Source: Rubellimicrobium rubrum (lineage in GTDB: Bacteria; Pseudomonadota; Alphaproteobacteria; Rhodobacterales; Rhodobacteraceae). Taken from it: 64,000 bases of DNA. A program made the translations under genes and the position numbers. Below the pieces are notes generated by a model that had not been told where the DNA came from, did not search any database, and saw nothing but the letters and a program-made list of their open reading frames with translations. The stretch lies in the NCBI RefSeq assembly GCF_006152115.1, contig NZ_VDFU01000010.1, positions 62,001-126,000 of the forward strand, given 5' to 3'. Of the stretch, positions 11,222 through 19,146 are shown in pieces (the stretch's first letter is position 1; each line of letters begins with the position of its first letter).

Positions 11222-12402
11222 TCCAGGGTCTCCAGGGTGAAATCCGTGTAGTCGCGCTCGGCGGTCATGGCGGCGGCCATCGCCACCTGCTCGGCGCTCA
11301 GGGGCTGGGTGTGGGCCGCCTGCAGCCGCACCATCATCACCATCAGGCGGGCGATCTCGGCGCGGGCGTAGGTGTTGAGGCTCATGGCCTCCTCGGCGTC
11401 GGCGGTCGCCCTGATGCGGGTGACAATGCCGCGGAGCCGGGTGGCAGCGGCCGCGATCTGGGCTTGCGTGTGCCCGGCGTAGATCATCGCCGCGTCGGCT
11501 GTCAGCGACAGGGTGGCGCCCGCCAGGAGCACCGGGTCGATGGTGCCCAGGGCGTCGATGCCGCCCACAAGGCCCAGGTAGCTGTTGTACTTGGCCGGGA
11601 TCGCCTTGACGTAGCCCTGGGTCTCCTCGAAGGGCGGCACGCCCCCGTACTTCTCCACCGCGCCCGGACCGGCGTTGTAGGCCGCCAGCGCGAAGACGAC
11701 GTTGCCGTCAAAGGCCTGGAGCTGCTGGCTGAGGTAGCGGGCGCCACCCTCGACCTGGAGGTAGGGGTCCTCGTAGTACTCCGGGTAGATGCCGAGGCTC
11801 TGGGCCGTGTCGGGGATGATCTGGGTGAGCCCGAAGGCCGCCGCCGGGGAGCGTGCACCCACCTGGAAGCGGCTCTCCTGCCAGATCAGCGCCTGCAGCA
11901 AGCAGCGCCATTGCACGGGCGAAAGGCCAGCCGCCGCGACGCCCGGGTAGCCCGCCGTGTCCTTGGCGACCTGGATGATGAGCTCCTCGACGGTGACAGC
12001 GGCGTCGCCGAAGAGCCGCGGCGCGGCGGGGTTGGGATCTTCGGGGCCGTAAAGGACGGCGGCTGAGGCGGGCGTGGTGCCGTCGCCCTCCAGCGCCGCG
12101 ATCGCGGCCGGGGTGCCGGACCCGTCGGTGGCGGAGACGGAGGCCAGGATGCGATCCAGGGCCGCGAGCTGGCTCCTCTCGATCTCCAGAACCTGCGCCT
12201 CGTTCGCCAGCCGGTCCGCCTGCAGGGCCAGGTCCTCGCCCTTCTGGGCGATCAGGGCCTCCTCGCGCAACTCCAGACCTTCGTCATGGACCGACCCGCC
12301 CCCAAAGACGCCGCCGAAGAGCCCGTCGAGCAGCCCAGCCTCGCCGGGGACGGGGAGGACCAGCACCAGGGCGAGCGTCGAGGCGGTCAGGGCCTCACGC
12401 AT
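11218..12402 (-). CDS. Lytic transglycosylase with VirB5-like C-terminus (VirB1 role)
   Basis: The ATG complementary to 12400-12402 gives a 394-residue precursor with a signal peptide (MREALTASTLALVLVLP). A Gln/Glu/Leu-rich helical part is followed by an SLT domain with the catalytic Glu in WQESRF, the FGLTQIIPDTA motif and AAYNAGPGAVEKYGG. After it comes a VirB5-like tail (EIARLMVMMVRLQ, then AERDYTDFTL). The enzyme should open peptidoglycan locally for the secretion channel. The fused VirB5 tail might tether it to the pilus tip complex; that is inference. It overlaps both the lipoprotein gene upstream and virB5 downstream. Confidence 0.85.
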   Translation of the reverse strand: MREALTASTLALVLVLPVPGEAGLLDGLFGGVFGGGSVHDEGLELREEALIAQKGEDLALQADRLANEAQVLEIERSQLAALDRILASVSATDGSGTPAAIAALEGDGTTPASAAVLYGPEDPNPAAPRLFGDAAVTVEELIIQVAKDTAGYPGVAAAGLSPVQWRCLLQALIWQESRFQVGARSPAAAFGLTQIIPDTAQSLGIYPEYYEDPYLQVEGGARYLSQQLQAFDGNVVFALAAYNAGPGAVEKYGGVPPFEETQGYVKAIPAKYNSYLGLVGGIDALGTIDPVLLAGATLSLTADAAMIYAGHTQAQIAAAATRLRGIVTRIRATADAEEAMSLNTYARAEIARLMVMMVRLQAAHTQPLSAEQVAMAAAMTAERDYTDFTLETLE

Positions 12403-12553
12403 CCCCGTCCAACTCCCCGGCCACGGGCCGGAACTCGCAGGGCGTCTCGCCCTCCAGGAGGTTGAAGCAGGTGGCCGTGGGGCCTTGGTAGGTCTCGCAT
12501 CCACCGAGCCCCAGGGCGGCGAGCGTCAGAGCCAGGATCAGTCGGGTCCGCAT
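12395..12553 (-). CDS. Small VirB7-like lipoprotein
   Basis: This short gene sits between virB4 and the transglycosylase and encodes 52 residues. It has a lipoprotein signal with the lipobox LGGC (cysteine at residue 19), then a short mature part of 34 residues with two further cysteines (ATCF, TPCEF). Its start overlaps the virB4 stop by one base (12553) and its end overlaps the next start by eight, so it is embedded in the operon. Size, lipobox and position suggest the VirB7 subunit that anchors VirB9 in the outer membrane. The family is too short and variable for certainty. Confidence 0.72.
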   Translation of the reverse strand: MRTRLILALTLAALGLGGCETYQGPTATCFNLLEGETPCEFRPVAGELDGDA

Positions 12554-14925
12554 CACAGCCTCCAGAAGTCGGGCCGGGACCGCCAGTCGGGGCCCGCGCG
12601 TTGCTCGCCCTTCTCCATTCCGCCCAGGATGGTGAGAAGCGGTCCCAAGGCGCTGAGATTGGCGTCGATCAGCGTGGAGCCCCGGTCGTCGCGCACCAGG
12701 GCGGCTCGCGACCCGACCGACCCCTCCAGGAGCATCCCCAACTCCTTGTCGTTGAGGCCCAGCATCTCGTAGTCGGAGGCCCGGGCCCGGAGGTTGGGCA
12801 GCAGGATCTGCGTGGGCACGGCCTCCACGATGGTCTTGCCGGTGCGGGTGTGTTCGAGCTGGCTCGCGTACTGCGTCATCATCACCACCACCGCATTCTG
12901 CTTGCGGGCGGTGACGAGCCAGTTGGAGAGGCGTTCCGCAAAGTACGTCGTGTCGAGCGCCTTCCAGGCCTCGTCGACGACGATCACGGTGGGCCGGCGG
13001 TCCTCGATCAGGCGCTCGACGCGGCGGAAGAGGTAGGAAAGGACCGCCATGCGCTCGCGCTCGCTCTCGCTGTCGAGGATGCCCGTCAGATCGAAGCCCA
13101 CCACCTCGCCCGCGAGGCTGAAGGTGTCGGCCCGGCTTTGCCCGAAGATCCAGCCGTAGCGACCCTCGCTGGTCCATTCGTGGATGCGCTCGCTCAGGTC
13201 GCCGGCGTCGTCCGCCCCGCCAAACAGCGAGGCGAGGTCCGTCCAGTTGCGCAGGTGCGACGGCGCGCCCGCGTTCTGCCGGACGACCTCGGCAATGCGG
13301 TTCGTCTGCACGGGCGAGAGCGGCCGATCGGGGCGGGTCAGGAGCGCCACCAGCCAGTCGGCGAGCCACGCCTGTCCGCGCTCGTCGGTTTCCAGCCAGA
13401 GGGGATTGAGGCCCGTGGGCACGCCGGGGCGGATCGGCGCGTAGGAGCCCCCCATGGCCCGCACTGCCATCTCCAGGCCGGCCCGATAGTCGAACACGAC
13501 GACCCGCGCATCCGCGCGCCGCGCCATCGCCATCAGGAACGCCGACAGCACCGACTTGCCCGAGCCGGGGCGGCCCAGGATCAGGGTATGCCCCGAGGTG
13601 GGCTCGCGGTCCGGGCGGCCCGCCTCGTGGTAGGAGAACCAGAAGCCCGACCGCTCCGGCGTAGGAAACATGGTCAGGGGCGTGCCCCAGGGCGTCTCCT
13701 GCGCGCGCTTGCCAAGCGGCGTGCGATGGAAGGCCGAAAGGTCGGCGAAGTTGCGGTTGGTGAGGGGCGCCTTCCGGCTCCGCATGACGGCGTTGCCGGG
13801 AGCTTGTGCGAAGTAGTGGGTCTGTCCCGCGAAGCTCTCGTTGATGAGGCCAACACCATGCTCGGCCGCGATGTTGCGGACCTCGCTCGCAAGGCTGTCC
13901 AGCTCGCCTGGCGTGGCGGCGAACACGGTCACGGTCATGTGGTGCTCGCCGAAGATGAGGCGGCGGGACTCCAGGTCGTCGTGCGCCTCGTCGAGCTCGG
14001 CCAGGAGCGACACCGCCCCGTCCTCGCCCGTCCGCATCAGGCGCTTCTGACGCTTGATCCGCTCGGCCATCAGGTTCGAGTTCACCGGGACGAACGAGTG
14101 CGTGACCACCATGTCCACGGGGAGGCTCAGCCCGTCGAACATCCCGACCGTGGTCTTGGCGGGGTAGGTCTTGATGGCGAAGGTGGTCCCGTACTTCCGC
14201 CCCACCACGCCCTCCGAGAGGGCGAAGCGCGCGCCCTTGAAGCTGACGCGCGTGTTGGCGACGTCGTGGGCCAGGACGTCGAAGCGCGACCCCTGGTGAA
14301 GCGGCAGCTCCTCGCCCGTGTTCAGGCCGCCCAGGAACCCCAGGAGCTCGCCGGTCGAGGCCAAAAGCCGACGCGGGCGCATGGTCCCGAAGCTCGACAG
14401 GATGAAGCCCACGACCTCGTTCAGCTTGCGCAGGCTCTCGGCCGTCTCGGCGCGCAGGGTGTCCACCGACCGGCGGGCGAAGAACGGAACCTTGGCGCCC
14501 AGCTCGGGCCGCTTCATCACCGTCAGCGTCAAGGTCTTGTCGCGCATCCCCATCGTGTCGAGGTGCGCCCGCCAGCGGGCGTCGAGCGCGGCGGCGAAGT
14601 CACCGCCCTCGATGGGGCGCAGCTCGTGCCGAAGCGCCTTCGAGACCTTGTGGACGTAGAAGGCGTAGCCCGGCCCCACCTGGGCCACGAGTTGCGCAAA
14701 CAGGCTCTTGGTGCGATCCAGAAGCTCGTCCTCGGCCGTGGCGCTGTTGAGCCCGTCGAGGCGGACGCATTGGAAGAGCTCGTTGCCGCGCGTTCGCACC
14801 GTTCCGTCGTCCACCAGGGAGACGTAGGGCAGCATTCGCGCGAGATGCCGGTCCGACCGGCGCGGCCGGGGCAGCAGGCTTGCCGGATCGAAGGAGGCGG
14901 CCTCCTCGACGGTGTCACGGGGCAT
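12553..14925 (-). CDS. virB4: VirB4 secretion ATPase
   Basis: This 790-residue protein matches full-length VirB4/CagE ATPases. The N-terminal domain is followed by a RecA-like ATPase with Walker A GRPGSGKS (about residue 450) and Walker B VIVVDEAWKAL (about 650), plus a C-terminal motif with MMTQYASQLEH. VirB4 energises pilus biogenesis and substrate transfer at the inner membrane. It overlaps the end of virB3 by eleven bases and the following lipoprotein start by one. Confidence 0.95.
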   Translation of the reverse strand: MPRDTVEEAASFDPASLLPRPRRSDRHLARMLPYVSLVDDGTVRTRGNELFQCVRLDGLNSATAEDELLDRTKSLFAQLVAQVGPGYAFYVHKVSKALRHELRPIEGGDFAAALDARWRAHLDTMGMRDKTLTLTVMKRPELGAKVPFFARRSVDTLRAETAESLRKLNEVVGFILSSFGTMRPRRLLASTGELLGFLGGLNTGEELPLHQGSRFDVLAHDVANTRVSFKGARFALSEGVVGRKYGTTFAIKTYPAKTTVGMFDGLSLPVDMVVTHSFVPVNSNLMAERIKRQKRLMRTGEDGAVSLLAELDEAHDDLESRRLIFGEHHMTVTVFAATPGELDSLASEVRNIAAEHGVGLINESFAGQTHYFAQAPGNAVMRSRKAPLTNRNFADLSAFHRTPLGKRAQETPWGTPLTMFPTPERSGFWFSYHEAGRPDREPTSGHTLILGRPGSGKSVLSAFLMAMARRADARVVVFDYRAGLEMAVRAMGGSYAPIRPGVPTGLNPLWLETDERGQAWLADWLVALLTRPDRPLSPVQTNRIAEVVRQNAGAPSHLRNWTDLASLFGGADDAGDLSERIHEWTSEGRYGWIFGQSRADTFSLAGEVVGFDLTGILDSESERERMAVLSYLFRRVERLIEDRRPTVIVVDEAWKALDTTYFAERLSNWLVTARKQNAVVVMMTQYASQLEHTRTGKTIVEAVPTQILLPNLRARASDYEMLGLNDKELGMLLEGSVGSRAALVRDDRGSTLIDANLSALGPLLTILGGMEKGEQRAGPDWRSRPDFWRL

Positions 14926-15193
14926 AGTGCGTCTCGCCGTCCTCGGAGCGGGGGAGCCTCGGCGGGGTGTGCTGCATCACCACCCGGACCACGTCGAGGA
15001 AATGCGGGTCCCAGTCGGCCGCCTTCCAGATTGCAGGGTAGGCGAGCAGCGCCGCCACCCCGACCGCCCAGTGCTGGACCCACAGGAACAGCAGGGCCGA
15101 CCCGAAGAGCCAGCCGGCTGCGTAGAGGATCGGCAGGCCCAGGAGCTTGGCGGGCCGGATAAGGCCGATGAAGAGCCGCGTCTGATCCGCCAT
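14915..15193 (-). CDS. virB3: VirB3 inner-membrane protein
   Basis: The start complementary to 15191-15193 gives 92 residues, the normal VirB3 length. It has two closely spaced membrane helices (about residues 18-55, with LPILYAAGWLFG and AVGVAALLAYP) and a soluble C-terminus containing WDPHFLDV, where VirB3 proteins usually keep an Asp-Pro pair. VirB3 works with VirB4 in pilus assembly. It lies between virB2 and virB4 as in most virB operons. Confidence 0.9.
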   Translation of the reverse strand: MADQTRLFIGLIRPAKLLGLPILYAAGWLFGSALLFLWVQHWAVGVAALLAYPAIWKAADWDPHFLDVVRVVMQHTPPRLPRSEDGETHYAP

Positions 15194-15204
15194 GGGCGCT
15201 CGCC

Positions 15205-15489
15205 TCAGGCGAAGATCGTGGCGGCGATGACAGGCGCCGAGGCGACGCCGACGATGGCGACGAGCACCATGATGGCGCGCGACCAGTCGATGTAGCCAAA
15301 GAGCCACGCCAGGAAGACGCCCATCAGGGCGAGCGTGCCCACCACGAGGCCCAGGGGGCCCACGAGCGCATCCACGATGCCCTGAAGCACGTTCTGGACG
15401 GGTGACAGATCCACGGTCTGCGCCAAGGCCGGGCTGGCGACCATCAGGGCTACGCCAAGCCCGACGATCATAGTGTTTTGTAATTGCAC
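15205..15489 (-). CDS. virB2: VirB2 major pilin
   Basis: The 94-residue precursor has a signal peptide ending in ASPALAQ and two hydrophobic helices in the mature part (ALVGPLGLVVGTLALMGVFL and a segment ending AIVGVASAPVI) separated by a short polar loop with FGYIDW, the typical cyclic/TraA-like VirB2 pattern. I chose GTG at the complement of 15487-15489 because AGGAG lies nine bases upstream; the internal ATG six codons later would also give a signal peptide. It starts only two bases after the stop of the transglycosylase gene upstream. Confidence 0.88.
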   Translation of the reverse strand: MQLQNTMIVGLGVALMVASPALAQTVDLSPVQNVLQGIVDALVGPLGLVVGTLALMGVFLAWLFGYIDWSRAIMVLVAIVGVASAPVIAATIFA

Positions 15490-15490
15490 G

Positions 15491-16192
15491 TCAGGGTTCT
15501 CCTCTGAGCCGCGCAAAGACCGCCAGCACCTTGCGGACGTGACCTTGCGTTTCCTGATAGGGCGGAATGCCGCCGTATTCCGTGACCGCCTCGGGGCCTG
15601 CATTGTAGGCCGCCAAAGCTAATTCCGGCGATCCGAAGCGGCCCAATTGCATGAGCAGATACCGCGCCGATCCGTCGAGGTTCTCCCGCCAGTCGTGCGG
15701 GTCCACCTCCAGAAGCGAGGCGGTGCCGGGCATCAGCTGACCCAGCCCGATGGCGCCCACGGGGCTCCGGGCCCGCGGGTTGTAGCCGCTCTCGATCTCG
15801 ATGTTGGCGCGGTACAGGTCGACCCACTCCGTGACGCTCAGCCCGGCCTGCCGGAGGGCCGTGTCACCCGCGTAGCGCAGCGCGGCCGCGTCGATCGCGG
15901 CCAGGACCTCGGGGGCGGGGGCGTGGCTCGGCGAGGCCCGCGTCATCAAGGCCGACGCCAGCTCCAGCGGCTCCGCAGCCTCCTCCTCCGAGCCGAACAG
16001 CACGACGTCTTGCGTATCGCCCTGTGCGGAAACGCCATAGTGCCTTGCAAATCCGCTGCCGCTGCTGGCCTCCAGCGTCCCATCCTCGCGCATCACGAGG
16101 ACCAGGCCATCGCTCAGGGCCGGACTGGCGGCGGCCCCGAGCGCAAGCCCTAGGGCCAGGACGAGAGAGCTAGTGCCGCCGTGGGCCGTGAT
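15491..16192 (-). CDS. Lytic transglycosylase (VirB1-like), start unresolved
   Basis: The C-terminal two thirds form a soluble lytic transglycosylase domain with catalytic Glu in NIEIESGYN, the IGLGQLMPGTA motif and ALAAYNAGPEAVTEYGG. An apparent signal peptide (LVLALGLALGAAASPALS) precedes it. No ATG, GTG or TTG occurs in frame near that signal; the frame stays open to 16456 but that part overlaps the upstream gene out of frame. The gene may use a rare start or ribosomal slippage, or may carry a small error. The coordinate given is the first codon of the signal-like segment. This is the second transglycosylase of the operon. Confidence 0.75.
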   Translation of the reverse strand: MTAHGGTSSLVLALGLALGAAASPALSDGLVLVMREDGTLEASSGSGFARHYGVSAQGDTQDVVLFGSEEEAAEPLELASALMTRASPSHAPAPEVLAAIDAAALRYAGDTALRQAGLSVTEWVDLYRANIEIESGYNPRARSPVGAIGLGQLMPGTASLLEVDPHDWRENLDGSARYLLMQLGRFGSPELALAAYNAGPEAVTEYGGIPPYQETQGHVRKVLAVFARLRGEP

Positions 16193-16526
16193 GGAGAAGG
16201 TTGTGGCTGAGGCGCCCCCCTTCCTCCATGGGCACCATGACCGAGCGGAAGCCCAGGCTGTGGAGGAAGCTGATGAGCCCGTTGGCCGTTCGGAACTCCC
16301 GAGGCTTGTCGCCGCCCTCGGCGTCCCGCCGCGCCGAGACCAGGAGCCGTTCGCTCTGACCATCGAGCGAGACGCAAAGGATGTGCCATAAGCCATGCCA
16401 GAAATATGCCTTCTGCACGGGCACCTCCGAGCAAATGACAACGGCTTGATAGCCACGACTCAAAAGCTCGCGCAGTCCCTCTTCACTCACCACGTCGGGC
16501 CCTTGATTTGGCATGAAACGATCCAC
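16170..16526 (-). CDS. Hypothetical protein, first gene of T4SS operon
   Basis: No family is recognised. The 118-residue product has no signal peptide or membrane helix; it begins with MDRFMPNQGP and contains EEGLRELLSRGYQAVVI and ANGLISFLHSLGF, which look like an alpha/beta domain. An alternative start four codons in (MPNQGP) is possible. Its 3' end overlaps the transglycosylase coding region, so translation is probably coupled. It is the promoter-proximal gene of the operon, divergent from a small secreted protein, and might be regulatory, but nothing in it proves that. Confidence 0.6.
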   Translation of the reverse strand: MDRFMPNQGPDVVSEEGLRELLSRGYQAVVICSEVPVQKAYFWHGLWHILCVSLDGQSERLLVSARRDAEGGDKPREFRTANGLISFLHSLGFRSVMVPMEEGGRLSHNLLHHGPRRH

Positions 16527-16688
16527 GGATATTGGGTCCGCAACCGTATCTACCCGCCCCCGCAGCTATGAGGGGAGGCTACGATTGCATAAGGACGTGA
16601 TCAAGCCCCATGTTATACTTAAGGGCGAGAATGGGTTTACAACACAACCTGAAGTAGGAAAAACGGAGTTCCGTCAGGAGGTTAGCTC

Positions 16689-16982
16689 GTGTTCACAAAG
16701 CTGTCATCATTGTTCCTCCTTTTCGCCATGGTTGCGGCGCCGGTGAAAGGACAGGAGCTGGGCTGCTTCCCTCCCGTGCGCCCGTTCGTCCCGAGCGACC
16801 CTCGGGATGTTGAAGCCTACTCCGACCTCATTCGCCAAGACTTCGAAACCTACATTGTGGATTTCGAGGCCTACCTGCGTTGTCTCGACACGGAGCGAGC
16901 ACGCGTGTTTGTCGAAGGACAGGAGGTCATTCGGGAGTATGGAGCGTTTCAGGAAATAGTCGAAAAGCTGCGGCCGCGGTAG
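16689..16982 (+). CDS. Small secreted protein of unknown function
   Basis: The 97-residue precursor starts at GTG with an excellent AGGAGG site seven bases upstream. It has a signal peptide (LSSLFLLFAMVAAPVKG) and a mature part of about 75 residues with two cysteines and a pattern of acidic, Tyr-rich helices (DLIRQDFETYIVDFEAYLRC). I do not recognise a domain. It is divergent from the type IV secretion operon with a 162-bp region between, so both may share regulation. Confidence 0.65.
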   Translation: MFTKLSSLFLLFAMVAAPVKGQELGCFPPVRPFVPSDPRDVEAYSDLIRQDFETYIVDFEAYLRCLDTERARVFVEGQEVIREYGAFQEIVEKLRPR

Positions 16983-17114
16983 GGCAGGGGCCTTCGGGAG
17001 GCTAAAGCGACCGGTCGCGAGCCGCGCATTTTCCAACGCTAGAACTCGGGCAGAGTCCGACGGCCATTTTGCAACTGGCTGAGACCAGCAGACCCCGTCG
17101 ACGGGAGAAAGCGA

Positions 17115-17255
17115 AAGAGCCGCTCGCCGCTGGGCAGTCCCCTGCGATGCTGGGCATCACAGGGGACAGGAGCGACGGTTGGGCGCTTCGGCCCCGTCAA
17201 GGCTTGTCCTCTGCGCGCCACACCGCGCCTGCGGGAAGCCTGGACCGGGCCTTCA
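17115..17255 (-). repeat. Structured dispersed repeat, copy A
   Basis: Read on the minus strand, this matches copies at 36585-36722 and 40455-40586. Arms 17236-17251 and 17190-17205 pair over 14 of 16 positions. A second stem, 17137-17150 with 17154-17167, pairs over 14 positions, one of them a U-G wobble in this sense. The conserved ends are GGCCCGGTCCAGG and GGACTGCCCAGCGGCGAGC. The 16983-17304 gap holds nothing else I can name. Confidence 0.75.
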
Positions 17256-17304
17256 CGGCCATACAGCTCTTTGCTTTCAAACGGATGTGACTCAGAGTCT
17301 CCCC

Positions 17305-17760
17305 ATGCCGATCGCTCCCGAGAACCGCTGGCTGTATCCGATCGACTGGCCCGAGCTGTCGCGGCTGATCCGCTTCGAGCGGGCCAAGGGCCGGTGCGAG
17401 CGATGCGGTCGACCGCACGGGCGGAACGTCGTCCACTTGGGCGACGGCATCTGGTGGGACGAGGAGCTAGGGCGCTGGCGGGACGGCCGCGGCCGGCGGG
17501 TGCGGGGGCTACTCCCGCCCCAGCTTCTCGAAGCCCAGCAGCCATCGTTGGACGGCTTCGACCCCGTTGCATGGCTGCCCATCACCCGAGTGGTCCTGGC
17601 CAGTTGCCATCTTAAGCACGACCCGAGCCGCAACGGGCCGCGCGATCTCGCCGCGCTTTGCCAGCGCTGTCACATGCTTCACGACGCCCCCGAGCATCGG
17701 CGCACGCGCTGGCGCAAGGCGTTCGTGCGGAGAGCTGTTGGAGACCTGCTCGGGCGCTAA
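17305..17760 (+). CDS. HNH endonuclease-like protein
   Basis: ATG 17305 gives 151 residues. A CERCG pair near residue 31 and a CQRCH near residue 120 form the two zinc half-sites; ASCHLKHDPSRN with DLAALCQRCHMLHD is the layout seen in HNH proteins. The function is probably nucleic-acid cleavage, substrate unknown. It is longer than the bare HNH domain because of a WW/DEELGRW-rich insert between the half-sites. It stands alone between structured repeat A and an IS30 element, so it may be accessory DNA. No methylase or restriction partner is visible. Confidence 0.7.
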   Translation: MPIAPENRWLYPIDWPELSRLIRFERAKGRCERCGRPHGRNVVHLGDGIWWDEELGRWRDGRGRRVRGLLPPQLLEAQQPSLDGFDPVAWLPITRVVLASCHLKHDPSRNGPRDLAALCQRCHMLHDAPEHRRTRWRKAFVRRAVGDLLGR

Positions 17761-17910
17761 ACGTGCGTCGGCCACTACGGGGCTTTGCTCGAAAGCTTAG
17801 GCAGGCTCGCGATTTGCGCGTCACTGCGAGTAAGCCGCCCTAAGCAGCCTCGGCCAAAAAAGGTCAGCATATTTGACATAAGAGTTATTATGCGACTGCG
17901 ACCTGTAGCC

Positions 17911-19031
17911 GGGTGAGCGCTACCCTGAAGCGCGACTTTCGAGTCTTCTCAATCTGTTGAGCCTCGAAAGGACACCCGATGAAGCGCACCTACTCCCAAC
18001 TGAATGACGAGGAACGCCGGAAGCTGGAGCTGTGGCGGCAGGCCAAGATCAGCCCGGACGTCATGGCCGAGAGGCTCGGGCGGCATCGATCCACCATCTT
18101 TAGGGAACTCAAGCGCAACCACTTTCGCGATGAGGCCATGCCGAAAGTTGCGGGTTACTACTGGATGGTGGCCAAGATGAAGGCGGCGATCCGGCGCGCC
18201 AAGGAGCGCAAGCTGATCCGCCACGCCGACCTTCAGGGCCAGGTCATCGACCGGATCAAGGCTGGCTGGACGCCCGAACAGATCGCCGGGCGCATGCGCT
18301 TCGAAGGTGCAAAGCCGCGTGTATGCCAAGAGACGATCTGTCGCTTCGTTTATTCCAAGGAAGGCATGCAGCACGATCTGTGGTGGTATCTGCCCGAGCA
18401 TCGCCGCAAGCGCCGCCCGCGTCGCGCCCGCAAGCGCCAAGCCCCAAATTTCCGTCCCGAAAACAGCATCCTGTTCCGTCCGGACGACGTCGCGCATCGG
18501 CGTCAGTTCGGTCATTGGGAGGCGGATCTGGTCTTGTTTCGGCAGAAGTTCGGCCCAAACAACTTGACCTCGCTGGTCGAGCGCGTCAGTCGGTTCACGG
18601 TCCTGCTGCCCAATGCCGACCGCCGCACCAGGCCGATCATGGCCAAGCTGGTGGCGGTGCTGGGCTCCCTGCCCTTCAAGGCTCGTCGCTCGATCACCTT
18701 CGACCGGGGCTCGGAGTTCATCGATTGGCCGCATCTTCAGGCGGGTGCCGGGGTTCAGACCTGATCTCGCGACCCGCGCTCGCCATGGCAAAAGGGCACG
18801 GTCGAGAACACCAACCGCCGCATGCGGCGCTGGCTGCCCCGCGACATCGACCCGACATCGATCTCCGGCCCCCATCTGAAGGCGATCTGCGATCGTCTGA
18901 ACGCCACGCCGCGCAAGTGCCTGGGCTGGAAAACACCGTCCGAGGTGTTCCGCGAAAAGGTCTTGGACCGGCGCGCCTGACCCACAATGATGACCTCAGC
19001 TCGAAAGTCGCACCTCACGTGGCGCTCACCC
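17911..19031 (+). mobile_element. IS30-family insertion sequence
   Basis: The terminal inverted repeats, 17911-17943 and 19000-19031, share GGGTGAGCGC at the outer end and GCGACTTTCGAG at the inner end. The trinucleotide gcc is found on both sides (17908-17910 and 19032-19034), a fitting target duplication for IS30. One transposase gene fills the inside, but it contains a stop codon. Confidence 0.85.
17979..18980 (+). pseudogene. IS30 transposase with in-frame stop
   Basis: The coding frame runs for 333 codons, the normal IS30 length, but codon 262 is TGA (18762-18764). The first part has the N-terminal HTH (RLGRHRSTIFREL) and the DDE core Asp residues in HWEADL and FDRGSEF. After the stop the same frame continues with SPWQKGTVENTNRR, which holds the catalytic Glu, and ends in VFREKVLDRRA. 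IS30 proteins usually have a Trp codon here (TWFCDPRSPWQ), so a single change of TGG to TGA plus nearby drift is likely. Without readthrough the enzyme lacks its catalytic Glu. Confidence 0.88.
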
Positions 19032-19146
19032 GCCGACTACAACTTTGAGAGACCCTGCCGAGAGCTCTTGGCACGGCACGGAACGTGTTCACCAGCCGGG
19101 CATTCCCTACTTGCCTTCATCCTGTCCGCTGCGGTGAGCAAGTCCG

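Noticed and set aside
12601-15162. An 853-codon open frame on the plus strand opposite virB4
   Set aside because: It is an antisense shadow in GC-rich DNA; virB4 on the other strand has full motif content and operon context.
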